60,000 nt of DNA from Owenia fusiformis (taxonomy: Eukaryota; Annelida; Polychaeta; Sabellida; Oweniidae): positions 4,423,525 through 4,483,524 of the forward strand of contig CAIIXF020000004.1 in the NCBI GenBank assembly GCA_903813345.2, written 5' to 3'. Positions 22,690 to 33,912 of this stretch are shown piece by piece. The notes under the pieces are model-generated. The model worked only from the letters and a program-made list of their open reading frames with translations, did no database searches and had not been told where the DNA came from. The position numbers and the translations under genes were made by a program. The stretch's first letter is position 1; every line of letters starts with the position of its first letter.

Positions 22690-25200
22690 CATATAAGTTG
22701 CAAAGAGTTAAAACATTGTGCAATATCCCTGGATATAATCCTTGACCAGAGTTATTATTCATAAACATTATATATGCAAATTAATTGATATCACGTCAAA
22801 ATAAATCACACAATTTAGATATCAGTGAGCTTAATACTGACTCAAAGTATCTAAAAAACACAGAGGAAAAGCCCTCCCTGAAGGTTTTAACTTTTGGTAA
22901 ATACATTGTAATGATGCCACGGGGATGCATTATTTAAAGCTGCTAATAGATAAGTAAGAACGTGCATTTTACGTGAAAGTGAACATATATATTTATATAT
23001 ACAGGGGGGCCAGAAAACCACCCCCTAGCCGATATTCCTGATAAATATTAATTTTTTAACGTGTACACCAACAATGATATATCATTTTAAAGGTAACTCA
23101 ATTTGCAACAAAATGATACATAATAGAACAATTTTCAATAACCCTGGGTCGAGATATAACCATTTATGTGACAGGGGGTAAAAAACCCTCTCAATTTTCC
23201 TCGATTTTGCGAACAATAGCCCATTTCTACCAAATTTTACTGATCAGTTAAAAATTGCAACATTGTCATGAGTCGTTCATAATGGGATAGAATAATATTG
23301 TTTCCATTTATGATTTGAACCATGCATGCTCAATAAACATGTGTATGCTTATAAAAAATCATTTCTTCTGCAGTCTGTCCAAATATCGCTCAATAGACCC
23401 ACCCCCGGACTCACTTTCTGATCGGATTATTCACTAAAGACGCGAGAGCCATGGGTATAATTGATGGATCTCTGCGGAAGTACCATCAAACTCCTAATAA
23501 TTCATTCTTTCAGTCTGTCTACATTCCTGATAGGCTAGTGATCTTCATAGACCAACTGTTCTAAATGCCCCAAGTACTATACATGTAATCAACAGGTTAG
23601 ACCCTATATATCAGTAAGCAAGAATAGGGACATTTTGATAAAAGGCTACTCAAATCGAGATGACATTTCTTTGAAAGGGTAGTGGTGTCCACTCAGTGTT
23701 TCCCAGAAAGGAAAGACCGTACAGGCCCTGTTTTTGTTGAACAAGGAGCAAAAATATACTCTAAATGTTAATGACATGGGTTGTAACGTTAAATAAGGAC
23801 TCCTCGGGGATATAAAAAACATTCATCTTCTGATAGGTAAGGTCCAATGCTACTCTGGAGTTTTTGGAGATTCGAAATGACACCATCTCTAGCCCGGACA
23901 AATGGCTTACTGGCAGTCCAGATGCCAATAATGTTGATTACCATACCTTGGGCATCTAGAACAGTTGGTATTTAAAGTAGCCAACTTATCAGGGATGTAG
24001 AGGAACTAAAAGAAAGAATAACTAGCAGTTGAATGGTAATTCTGCATACATCCATCAATTTTGCCATCAACCAATGGCTTCCGCGTCATAAGCGAATAAT
24101 CCAATCAGAGGATGCGTCCGGGGGTGGGTCTATTGAGCCATATTTGGACAGACTGAAGAAGAAACGAATTTGTTTTATAAGCTTACACATGTTTATTGAG
24201 CATGCATGGTTCAAAAACTGAATGAAAACAATATATAATATCCAATTATGAAAGACTCATGACAATGTTGTAATTTAGTAAAATTTGGTAGAAATAGCTA
24301 TAGGCTATTGTTCGCAAAATCGATGAAAATTGAAAAGGTGTTTATTGACATGTCACATAATTGGTTATGTTTCGATATGGCGTTGTTGAAAATGGTGCTA
24401 TTATATATCATTATTGTTGCAAATTAAATTATCTTTAAAATGATCTATTATTTTTGGTGTACATGTTAAAAAGTAAATATTTATCAGGAATAATGGCCAG
24501 GGGTGTGGTTTTTGGCCCACCCTGTATATAATAAAATTTAAATAAAGACATATGATGATTTTATGATAGACATTAGAGAGATTTAAAGACCAGACCATAG
24601 GCATAAATAGAAAACGGATTAAAACATTTCTTAGACATTAGTGATATTTAAAGACCATATCATAGGTGACACTAGGGAGATTTTAACACCAGGGCATATG
24701 TTTAAAAGGAATATGCATTTGACGTTTTCCTGGTCCAAGGGTATTTCACTTCTTTCTATCTGAGATCCAGTAGCAGCGAAGCCTTATAATGAATGATGGG
24801 GTATAGTATTAAATGTATGTTTTATGGACGCATGTCTTCAAATATAAAACCTATAGTAAAAGAAGGTCGAATGGATTTGATGATGAATTGCGGCACTTTT
24901 TATAGTCTACAATTAGCAAGGAGTTGCTAATCATTCATTACTCTGCGTAGAGTAGACCATTTGTAACTAATTTCACAATTATTTATTTGTAATGGCCATT
25001 TTATGACATAATTACAGAGTCAGGCAGTCCATATGGGTAAAGTTCACGTCTCTGTGCTCCACTTTACGGTAGATGTCGTCTCTAAGGGCCACTTTACGGC
25101 AAATTACTTCCTACATGTCGACATAAGATAACCCACGAATACAATTAAGTTCAATTAGGTATACTATACGGAACAATCTTGTTATAGTCTGTTAAATTGT
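22690..25200 (+). repeat. Diverged third copy of the large duplicated unit (proximal part), interrupted
   Basis: ATATGCAAATTAATTGATATC then CACGTCAAAATAAATCACAC at about 22770-22810 match 28500-28560. After the element at 23002-24524 the match resumes at 24895-25200 with CATAATTACAGA, CTACTTTACGGC-like and CGACATAAGATAACCC words, matching 28930-29170. Between 25200 and 28100 the unit is not recognisable. Confidence 0.65.
23002..24524. mobile_element. 1.5-kb foldback with CAGGG(T/G)GGGCC ends and TA flanks
   Basis: The ends CAGGGGGGCC (23002) and its complement GGCCCACCCTG (ending 24524) are both flanked by TA. The arms extend about 500 bp each, for example 23380-23420 (CAATAGACCCACCCCCGGAC) with 24115-24135, and 23330 (CATGCATGCTCAATAAACAT) with 24188. 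A second inner pairing joins CCAACTGTTCTAAATGCCC near 23550 to GGGCATCTAGAACAGTTGG near 23951. The whole element is nearly one long inverted repeat with no transposase. Ends and TA flanks suggest Tc1/mariner-type mobilisation (inference). Confidence 0.85.
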
Positions 25201-25293
25201 TCATGACCCAGCAGTGCAAGAAGTTTGCTAAACCTTCATCTGATTCCCGAAGCTAAGACACTGGTGATCCACTCGATTACGCTGATAAACGAA

Positions 25294-25736
25294 ACGGTAA
25301 CAAAATGTCAGAACGTCCAAGGTACTATTTTTCTTTTTTGCTTATTTCACAGGTTGTAGGCAGAATTCCCACGACATTTTTATCACAAACGTGTATCAGT
25401 TAAGTTACCGAAACGGTATTTGGAAAAACGGTTAAGATCGATACATTTTTAACCCATACCGTTTATGTAACTTAAGTGAGGAATTACATGAGCACATGCT
25501 TTGAGGATCCGCGTTGTTTGAACCTACCGCCGAGCACACTTATACATTAAGACCCGTTACACAGTCATGATACCGCCGAGCAAGCTCATTGCATCATCGG
25601 GTCTGCTTTACCCCGGTGAATTAAGTCAACGATTCTGTTGCCTTCTGAGCTTTTTTTTCGCAAACATGTACATTTTGCAATTGTAAAACATATGATACTG
25701 ATACACGTTTGTCGACGTTCCGACATTTTGTTACCG
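25294..25736. mobile_element. Inverted-repeat element of the GAGGCAGAATTCCCACGA family
   Basis: CGGTAACAAAATGTCAGAAC at 25295 is inverted as GTTCCGACATTTTGTTACCG ending at 25736. CACAAACGTGTATCAG near 25386 pairs with CTGATACACGTTTGT near 25698. It also contains GTTGTAGGCAGAATTCCCAC, shared with 19840 and, inverted, with 47720. An inner hairpin around ACCGTTTATGTAAC adds to the likeness. No ORF is present. Confidence 0.7.
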
Positions 25737-25737
25737 A

Positions 25738-25967
25738 ATGGGTGGGCCAAAAGACTAATACCCAAGTTTTAAGATCAATATCATATCACATATGTAAATC
25801 ATGCCATGTATTATATATCATTTTAAAGGTAAGAGATTTCCTAACAATATGATACATTTTGGAAAATGGAGAAAATTTGAACTATATAACACATGGCATT
25901 ATTATTCAAGGTTTATCATCTGAATCATTCATATTTAAACTTCGGTATTGTTTTATGGCCCATCCTG
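25738..25967. mobile_element. Short (~230 bp) MITE with GGGTGGGCCA ends
   Basis: GGGTGGGCCAAAAGACTAATACC at the left is answered by GGTATTGTTTTATGGCCCATCCTG at the right, followed by TA. It abuts the preceding element at 25736. Ends match those at 19525, 23002 and 28582, so it is a short member of the same family. Confidence 0.7.
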
Positions 25968-26014
25968 TATATACTTTAAATATTTAGTAAAACACAGGAA
26001 TGAATAATCACAAG

Positions 26015-26105
26015 GAGTACACGCGTCTAGAACTCTCAACCTCGTGGTTACAGCGCCTAGGCTGAACGTGCCGGCGCTGAAGCCCTTGGCCAACTTGACA
26101 ACCAC
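26015..26105 (-). repeat. tRNA-like SINE fragment
   Basis: Read on the minus strand, the segment contains GCCTAGGCGCTGTAACCACG followed by AGGTTGAGAGTTCTAGACGCG. The second copy at 39070-39145 reads GTAACCACGAGGATGCGAGT then TCGAGACGCG, resembling a polymerase III B box (GGTTCGANNCC). The two copies share the same context, as expected of a tRNA-derived SINE. No full A box or intact cloverleaf is seen, so it is not annotated as a tRNA gene. Confidence 0.5.
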
Positions 26106-26218
26106 AAAAAGGGTTGTTTTGTTAGTCGATCCGACTAGAGGCAGCTGATGTTAACGCTCAGACACAACAGAGGAAGCATCCTACCCTTTTGTATTCCTTT
26201 GGCACTCGTGCTTATATA

Positions 26219-27303
26219 CGAGGGGTGATCAATAAGTAATGGACGCTTTTTTACACAGATACTTTTTATACACCAATCCCTTTGATTTTCCTACCAGTGA
26301 TACGTCATTCAATTATCTATCAATTCTGAAGATTTGAAGACAAAATATGTAATATATGTCGATATATCCTTATTTCCGTGAAGGAGGTACAGGTACCCCG
26401 GGACCGACATTTACGTCACATATTCAGTTTTTAGCCAGTTTGGAACATTTCAGTTAGATTTGAGCTTTTTATATGCAACAAGTGTTGTGTTGTTTGAATT
26501 TTTGCTGACTGGTTACACATAAACAGAAAGTTTTGTGATGTCAGAGTGCTGTATGGAAGCGGTTTGCAGGTCAATTTGAGAAATCATTGTGGAAGAAAGG
26601 GGTGGTGAGAGAAGGGAACACACTACTCCACATGGACAATGCACCTGCCCACAGATCTCAAAATGTTCAGAAAACAATATCCCTGGACCTCAAAATTGAG
26701 CCCTTTGCCAGTGCACCATATTGTCCAGATCTGCTCACATGTGACTTATTTATTTCTATACTACTTATTTCTATAGAGAAAGGGCGCAGGTTTATTGCCA
26801 TTGATGAAATAAAACAACATGTGCAACTGCATCTTGCTACCATGTCAGAGAATGGATTCAGCCTTGTCTCACAATCTTGAGTTAGGAGGATATGAGGAAT
26901 TGTGTACATGAAGCACTTGATGGAACCTATGTAGAGGGCCCTGTAGAACTAATGTGGCATGAATACCACATAGTGATGATAAAATATTCAAAATCAACTA
27001 TGGCATAACAAAATGGGGTAATTCATGACCATAATGGTTTGTTTTGTTCAGCCTGCATTCAACTGCATTGCATGTTAAACAAGCTAACATAGCTCCAGAA
27101 TGTTTGAAATAATGTCGGTCCCGGGGTACCTACACATCCTTCACGGAAATAAAGATATATCAAAATATATTACATGTTTTATTTTCAAATCTTCAGAGTT
27201 GATAGATAATTGAATGATGTATCACTGGTAAGAAAATCGAAGGGATCGGTCTATAAAAAGTATCTGTGTAAAAAAGCGTCCATTACTTATTGATCACCCC
27301 TCG
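26219..27303 (+). mobile_element. Internally deleted mariner-like transposon
   Basis: The ends are perfect mirror images over CGAGGGGTGATCAATAAGTA and are flanked by the TA target duplication (26217-26218 and 27304-27305). The inverted arms run about 190 bp, through GGTACCCCGGGACCGACAT on the left (near 26392-26411) and the mirrored GTCGGTCCCGGGGTACC on the right (27115-27131). The total of 1,085 bp, of which only about 700 bp is internal, is shorter than a typical 1.3-kb autonomous mariner. The interior retains only the transposase C-terminal half (26587-26880). It inserted into a TATA in a fragment of the 9.5-kb MITE family (TTTGGCACTCGTGCTTATA). Confidence 0.9.
26587..26880 (+). pseudogene. 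Mariner transposase remnant, C-terminal catalytic part
   Basis: The 97-codon ORF carries two of the three catalytic motifs of the mariner DDE/D transposase: HMDNAPAHR (Asp17) and YCPDLLTCDLF (Asp53). They are separated by 35 residues, close to the 34 of the mariner DD34D signature. The N-terminal DNA-binding helices and the first catalytic aspartate are missing. The usual PDLAPCDFFLF context has degraded to PDLLTCDLFIS. The enzyme would normally excise and reinsert the element at TA. This copy cannot be active. The upstream sequence 26412-26586 shows no in-frame continuation of the transposase. The first ATG is internal to the original gene and is not a true start. Confidence 0.85.
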
Positions 27304-27433
27304 TATGTGAAAATGTGGTCAATATTGATCATTTAATATTGTAGTGCTCATTCCCAAAGATGGCAGCCGACTGGAATTTAACATTTCATTTTAAGTAATC
27401 AATATTGACTATATCAAATTTTTTCCATGTATA

Positions 27434-27653
27434 CAGGGTGCCATATAAATGTGTTCCCCCTTAATTTCAAGAGAATGAACTTTTGTGCATAAAAGTGCCA
27501 CTAGTTGAGCTAGTCATCTGAAAACCCTTGTTGCTTCATGAAGCCTAGTTTTAATGTGCTAAAACAATTCAGATTTCATGCAGACAAAAAAGTTATGCAA
27601 CATTATGTGAATGTTAAAGTTACAAGGGGAGAACATATTTATTTGACACCCTG
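27434..27653. mobile_element. 220-bp MITE with CAGGGTGCCATATAAAT ends
   Basis: CAGGGTGCCATATAAATGTG at 27434 corresponds to the inverted CATATTTATTTGACACCCTG ending at 27653, flanked on both sides by TA. A diverged copy lies at about 47160-47392 and shares ATGCAGATAAAAAAGTTATGC and CAACATTATGTG. The element does not encode a protein. Confidence 0.8.
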
Positions 27654-27659
27654 TATATG

Positions 27660-28105
27660 GTAATAGCTACCATATGAGGAGAGAGGTGCTCAGACAAGGA
27701 ACATCCTTTAAGCGCACATTTGTTGCTTAACAAAATGTGCAATTTTCAAATGGAAGCAAATCAGATTGTATTCGTTATGTCAAGTAAGGTTTCACCTGCT
27801 AATTGGTATTGTTGTGTTTGTCCCCAGGTGATGGTTATACCTTCTACAAGGATGTCAGCAGGTGTCCAATGAGTAATTAACTAAATCAGTTGTATTGCAA
27901 TAAGTCGTTCGTTTAGTTGACAAGAACTCAAAACATTTCCATTAAGTTATGTCACGATGTATTAGCTTTTGAAACAATAAAGAACATAACATACTGCTAC
28001 ATGTCATATTGGGTGATATTGTGTTAAAGCAATAATTACAAAACGCATCTTTAATAAGTTGGCACATGAAAGAATAATACGATCATGGAAATTATCTTTC
28101 ATTTC
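27660..28105. other. No feature recognised
   Basis: AT-rich spacer between the MITE and the start of the duplicated unit. I see no ORF or repeat. Confidence 0.35.
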
Positions 28106-28138
28106 CATTTTATTATTTGTCAATTGTAAGTTAAAATA

Positions 28139-28304
28139 CTGTATAAGTGGTATTTAATCCGAGTGGTTAATTTGCAGAATGGTCAAATTTGATCAATTTC
28201 CTAATTTTATTTTTTTATGAAGACAATATTTCCGACATTTAATTTTCCGAGCCTGGCAAAAATTAGGCAAATTAAATGATTAGGCAAAATTACGACTTAT
28301 ACAG
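28139..28304. mobile_element. 166-bp MITE with CTGTATAAGT ends, absent from unit 2
   Basis: CTGTATAAGTGG at 28139 is mirrored by CGACTTATACAG ending at 28304, with TA on both sides. Unit 2 at 33506-33525 reads straight through (CAATTGAAACTATATTCAAA), which supports an insertion in unit 1 after the duplication. The interior has short inverted words around AATTTGCC/GGCAAATT. Confidence 0.75.
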
Positions 28305-28581
28305 TATCTGTATTCAAATTACATTTCACTATTGTAAGGGATTGATTGGAACTGTATTTTTATTGGGAAACCTACAAATTGATTAATGAGAATTTTGGTA
28401 ACCGTTTACATAATATGAGTTTAAAGGGGATTAACTATTAAGTACATATCGCACCACAGGGAGATATGGAACCTTTGATCTGAATTATTTACACTAATCA
28501 AATATGCAAATCAATGGTTACCACGTCAAACTAATCACAAAATTTACATATCAGAGACCCACTTTTGGAGAAAAACATATA

Positions 28582-28740
28582 CAGGGTGGGCCAAAATAAC
28601 CAATTCCCAACTTTAAATCAGAATGAAAACAGCTATGTTCAATATGATACATTGATTTATATATCATTTTTAAGGTAATCCATTTTCGAACAATTTGGTA
28701 TATAACACTGTGTCATGAAATCAATATTTAAGTTTAATCA
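28582..28740 (+). repeat. Truncated member of the CAGGGTGGGCCA family
   Basis: TACAGGGTGGGCCAAAATAACC begins at TA 28580-28581. It continues with ATATATCATTTTTAAGGTAA, which resembles the corresponding inner sequences at 23075 and 25820. The right end is missing. Confidence 0.6.
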
Positions 28741-28756
28741 TGCTTATTTGAGTGTT

Positions 28757-28835
28757 AGTATAGCAAGTTGCCCAAGCCTTATGTCGGTAGTGCGCCATGC
28801 TTTGAATCAAAAGGTCCTGGGTCCCTTACATCAAC
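28757..28835 (+). repeat. Possible tRNA-like SINE head, shared by both units
   Basis: TAGCAAGTTGCCCAAGCC followed about 30 nt later by AAAAGGTCCTGGGTCCCTT has the spacing of A-box- and B-box-like motifs. The unit-2 copy is at 35020-35095. The boxes are imperfect and no cloverleaf can be drawn with confidence. Confidence 0.3.
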
Positions 28836-29997
28836 AATAAATGAGACTCATTCCGATGGCTTTATTTAAAGCATCTTCCCAATGGTGTTTATTTAGACTT
28901 TTTCAATATCATAAAACTTATTAAATTGCTAGAGTAGACTTTCTTCAACTATTTAAACAATCATTTATTTGACATTATAGTCGTTCTATAACATAATTAC
29001 AGACCAGATCTTCCACCATGGGAATTGTTTCCCGTTTCCTATAGTTCCAACAATGAGTCTCGAGCTGCTACTTTACGGCAATTCTCTCCAACATGCACGA
29101 CATAAGATAACCCCCGACTACAGTTAAAGTGAATTATGGACCTAGGACAATCTAGTTATGGCATGTTAATTCGCACGTGAATATGGTAAATCTAAACCAT
29201 AATTTGCTCTACCTCAATTGCTTCACTGGATGAACGTCGCCGATGTAACTGGCTTAAAAACGCAATGTCGATACAAGGGTTTTGGCCAAGTTTTGAATTT
29301 TTACATCTGCATGGGACTGACTTAATTTTGCATAACGATACCTACATTGCTAAACATGCATCATCATTACGAAACTCTCCCGTTCTGGTACAACATAGAG
29401 CATTCGGCATCGGACTCGGACACTTAAAAGCCTATAAAATGATATGCTGAGTTACACTTTAGTCTCTTTTTACAAGTTTTATAATTGATTTCCTGCACAC
29501 GCGAATTTTGAAGCGATTTTTTACTTTTCAATTCAGAAAAGGCGTATATCAGGGTTTATTGATGGTGCAAGTCATAAAAGATTATTGTGAAAACGTTACA
29601 TAATATAGGTACAGATTTGATTTGCAAATCATGGCTGTATTTTTGTATGCCCACGGTGCTACTGAATTGCGTAATATTTTAATGAGTCTTTCCCAAGGTA
29701 TCACTTAAAAAACATTCGATTGACACATCGTAATTAGCGGAGTAAGTGCGCTTGAATGAGCTGTTTTTGATCAAAAAGTGTGACCATGCAATTTGCACCG
29801 AAGTGGCTCATTGTCCTTTTTTCGTGATAACCCGGGGACAACTTAGTCAATATAATGCAGTTGACTTTCACCGCGGGGAGTTCAAAAACGTGGCCCTGGA
29901 CATGTTTTTGGCTTAATTTTTCATGTCAAATTGATACTAATAAGAATAATGTAACTATTTCCGTTTATATCATGCCATATTAGTATTGATTAGTATT

Positions 29998-30560
29998 ACT
30001 ACCACCTTACCGGGCCTGTTCTTAGGGTATTAGTACTAGAATTGAACGCGTTTATTTTAATATATTGACCTGAGCAATATGTGTCGTCATAGTGGCGGGC
30101 CAATAATGATATTTCAGCCCGGCAATGTTTCCCGGGAAATGAGATATCGTTCAGTGCGTATAATTTCGCTTAGTGGCCAGTCCGTTTTCACCATTTCATC
30201 CCTGGTAATAAAGGGTATTATAACCAACTTGCCGGGCCAGTTCTAGGGGTTTCAGCGCTTGTTTAGAAGGCATTTATTTTACTATATCGACCTGAGCAAT
30301 ATGTGACGTCATAGTGGCGGTCAATACTGTCGGTCAAGAATGCAATTCTTGCCCGGCAATTTTCCCTGGGATATTAGATATCGTTCAGTGCGTAAGAATT
30401 TCTTGCTGTTTCAGTCCTGGTCATTAACGGTTCTCGTTATTTCTCGTTATTTTACTATATAATACTAATAACGTCACTTCTGCAGGCAAATTAGTGAAAT
30501 ATTGGTCATTGTTTCACTATACATGTATTGCCATTTGAAATGACGTTATTGTACTATTAT
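29998..30560 (-). repeat. Tandem copies of the TTACCACC/GTCATAGTGGCGG element
   Basis: Two related blocks (about 29998-30225 and 30226-30460) each contain GGGCCTGTTC or GGGCCAGTTC, GACCTGAGCAATATGTG, CATAGTGGCGG, CCCGGCAAT and ATATCGTTCAGTGCG. They are followed by a hairpin around AATAACGTCA...TGACGTTATT (30468-30550). They correspond, in the opposite orientation, to the cleanly bounded insertion at 33062-33389. Unit 2 has a single-block counterpart near 36290-36560, so this copy predates the duplication. Confidence 0.75.
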
Positions 30561-31289
30561 GTTACTATCTTCTTTATATTTTGTTATGTAACATTGTCTA
30601 ACGTGATTAATGTAGTTCCCTTGATTTGATAATACGTACAACTCGGGTCAGGGGCATCTCTAATACTTTACGAAACTTATGTTGTATATTATGTTGTATA
30701 TTATGTAATGGGCCGATAGCAAGCAGTAGGAACGAAAGATATATTATGTGAAAAATATAACTCCATTACTGACCCAATTTGTTTGTTTTGATTTTTCTGA
30801 AATAATAAAATAAAATGTATACATATCGATGAAATACAAGCATACAGTTAAATACAAAACAATATTATTTAACATTATATAATATTGGGATAAAACGGGG
30901 ATGTGGAGGTTAGATTATAATTTTTCATTTCATATTTAGCAAACAGTTTAGACAGAACTACTTATTAAATATAGATACACGTGTTGTTACACGTAATTTT
31001 AGACATTTACTTTTTAACTAAGATCTGACGTTTGGCTTTGAACTCCTGAGATTTTCTCAATATTGAATAACTAGATTGTTATGTACTCACCGATAATGTC
31101 TACACTATATACAGTCTGAAAATGTTCAAAATGCATAAATTCACGTGGTCGATTATACTCACCTGCATAAAGGTTAATAAAAAGAGTCAACATGTCAACT
31201 GTACTGTGTCACCCAATAGGATAGTTTCCTGTTTTTATCAATCTAAATTAGACTCGTATTCACAGAGTAAATATACAAATAAATTACAC

Positions 31290-31530
31290 GAGCTATCAGA
31301 TTGAGATTCATATCACGAATAGTCAAAAGCTATTTTAACTAAACTCTTTTTCATGACAGTCTTTGGAATCAGTTTTTTCATCTTATTAAACATTTTTTCT
31401 TCAATACATCTCAGCTATCAGATCGAGATTCATATCACGAATAGTCAAAAGCTATTTTAACTTAACGTCTCCTTCACGACAATCCTTAAAATCAATTATT
31501 CATTTTAATAAACATTATTTCTTCAATAAA
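31290..31530 (+). repeat. Unit-1-specific direct duplication, period about 122 bp
   Basis: AGCTATCAGATTGAGATTCA at about 31290 recurs at about 31412. Both are followed by ATATCACGAATAGTCAAAAG and CTATTTTAACT. Unit 2 has this segment only once (37480-37600). Confidence 0.75.
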
Positions 31531-31729
31531 TAATCTGCATTTTGGAAAAACCTGTTTAATAAGCTGTAATTTCTATATGACGGTATCAACATGTTGCTTA
31601 TAACGGGATGTGTGCTCTTTTTGATGTAATACAATGCCAAACTTGAAATAATATAACATGATTAGCATTTAAATTAGATATGTCTACACAAGTGTCAACG
31701 AGAAGGGATTAAAGTGTGTTACAAGACAC

Positions 31730-31830
31730 AACGAGAAATAAAACATCTTAGAGTATAACCAGTCATAAGGACAAACCCCAAATATCCCAAACAATCTTAC
31801 GTGTAAAGAAACACTGTCTAACATCCCCTC
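31730..31830 (+). repeat. Fragment of the 9.5-kb MITE family
   Basis: ACAAACCCCAAATATCCCAAACAATCTTACGTG-type sequence, followed by AAAGAAACACTGTCTAACATCCCC, matches the right end of the 9520-10260 element. A shorter form is at 37870-37945 in unit 2, so this insertion predates the duplication. Confidence 0.55.
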
Positions 31831-33061
31831 AACATAATTCAGAAACCTTTATCAAATACAAACCCACAATGTCCATCAATATCCGCATATCTCAAATATT
31901 GTACCCACATTGAACCATATTCCATTTAATGGAGTATTATAATCCACGTGAAAAATTAATCAAAATCAAAATTGATGTCATTACGTTTATCATTTACCAT
32001 ATGCTGTACCAATTGGTAACACCTGTGAAGAAGATTTGAAATGGTTAACTTCTCTAGGAGGCGAAGTAGTTAAGTGTGTTTAATTGACTGATTCCCTCCG
32101 TTTTATATCTTGAAATAACACGTTCGGTAAAATGACGTAATAAAACAAAATGGTCATACATAAATAAATGCATCGTGTCAATTTTATTTCCTGACGCGAG
32201 ACACCAATTCAGTTTTATTACAATAAGTAGTGGGAGTAAGCAATATAAGAACAAACAAATAATTCGTTTTAAATAAAATCGGTTGATTCTAATCATGAGT
32301 TATGGCAGATTAAACATATAATCTTCCTTGAATAGCTCCAAATATATCATTAGCTCAGTTTTTCATTGGATGCCGTATTTATAAACATTTTATCTATTTA
32401 AAGGTTCAGTGATATATTCGTTCGGGCTTAGAAATGTTGATTCTTATCATTATAGCAGCGGATGGAATATATCATTTACCTTGATATCTTTAAATATTTG
32501 TTGATATATTTATGAGTTCGGATTTCTTGATGGCATCTTGTTATAAAGTTCTATTATGATATAGGATGTCACAATAACTTAAACAATTTATTAACTGGTT
32601 TTATTATGGAATTACCCTTTGCATTCGTTCGACTTCACTTCTTAAAAGAGAGCTTTGTCTTCACTCTTTAAGTTTACAATAAATCTCTGATCTTGTATTA
32701 ATTTATGAATTGACAGAAGAACAGTAATACAAGAAACTCGTGTTGCATTTGATTCGTAGACTTGAAATAACTAGTTTTCCAATCGCATTCTCTCTCTTTT
32801 TACCTTAATTCATAAGTTAAACTATGCGTTTGTATGTTTTACATTTGATATAATTTTTTGGGGTTTCGTGCATCTTTTTTTGTAAAAAAAATAATAAGTT
32901 CACTGAAATGTGAACTGTAAACGAATGATATTAATAAAATTTGCATGTCCATGCTTTCAGTGTATAATGCGAGACATATACTACAAGATAATAATTTGCA
33001 GCGCAGTAATTATTTCATGGTCGCAATAAAGAATGAGAAATACATTGTCAACAGCTAATAG

Positions 33062-33389
33062 TACAATAACGTCATTACTAAGGGCAATATAGTGAAATAT
33101 TGAACCGAGGGCTGAAGGCCAAAGGTACAATATTTCACTATATTGCTCGCAGAAATGACGTTATTAGTATTATTACCACCGTTAACGACCAGGGCTGAAA
33201 TAGCAAGAAAATCTTACGCACTGAATGATGTCTCATTTCCCGGGGAAAAATTGCCGGTCCAGAATATATTCTAGACCGGTCCATATGGACCACCACTATG
33301 ACGTCACACATTTCTCAGGTCGATATAGTAAAATGAATGCCTTCTAAACTAGCACTAAAACCCCTAGAACTGGCCCGGCAAGGTGGTAA
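33062..33389 (+). mobile_element. 328-bp element with 6-bp TAATAG target duplication
   Basis: TAATAG lies on both sides (33056-33061 and 33390-33395), whereas the unit-2 site (49699-49704) has one TAATAG and no insertion. The element begins TACAATAACGTCATTACTAA, which forms an approximately 105-nt hairpin with TGACGTTATTAGTA. It then has ACCAGGGCTGAAATAGC, a TGACGTCA palindrome (33299), and ends GGCAAGGTGGTAA. The two ends are not inverted repeats of each other, which is unusual for a cut-and-paste MITE. No ORF is present. Confidence 0.85.
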
Positions 33390-33912
33390 TAATAGATTAT
33401 ACTTAGACAAGAAATAAAAACGAAGAAAATCAAAATAAAATCAATTCAATGAACTTGGCGGGATTATATCAAGGGCTTATATAAAACCTCATTTTATTAT
33501 TTGTCAATTGAAACTATATTCAAATTACATTTCACTATCGTCAGGGATGGATTGGAACTGTATTTTAATGGGAAACCTACAAATTGATTTATGACAATTT
33601 TGGTAACCGTTTACATTTATGAGTTTAAAGGGGATTAACTATTAAGTACATATCGCACCACTGATTACACAAATCAAATATGCAAATTCATGGTAACCAC
33701 ATCAAACTAATCACAAAATTTACATATCAGAGACCCATTATTGAAGAAAAACATATATTATCTATCGCAGAAATGGTGAATTTTCTAAGATGTAACTACC
33801 ATTCGGTAAAAGAGTACTTAAACGATACTTAACGTTACTAATGAGAATGTGATGTAGATCTGGCGCATATAAGAAATAACATTGTTATTTGTAATAATCA
33901 TGTTTACATTTC

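Larger units (their letters stand above)
28109..33488 (+). repeat. Tandem duplication, unit 1 (about 5.4 kb)
   Basis: The unit begins at TTTTATTATTTGTCAATTG (28109) and ends near TATATAAAACCTCAT (33488), where the same start sequence recurs and unit 2 begins. Landmarks found in both units in the same order include AGTATAGCAAGTTGC, TACTTTACGGCAATTCTCTC, AGTTCAAAAACGTGGCCCTG, ATAACCAGTCATAAG, CACGTTCGGTAAAAT and AGATTATACTTAGACAAG. No host gene is visible inside. Unit-1-specific insertions are 28139-28304 and 33062-33389, plus a local duplication at 31290-31530. Confidence 0.88.

Noticed and set aside
26015-26105. tRNA gene
   Set aside because: Only a B-box-like part is present and no cloverleaf can be formed. 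A SINE fragment explains both copies.
28757-28835. Functional tRNA or polymerase III gene
   Set aside because: A- and B-box matches are imperfect and the acceptor stem is absent. It is kept only as a possible SINE head.
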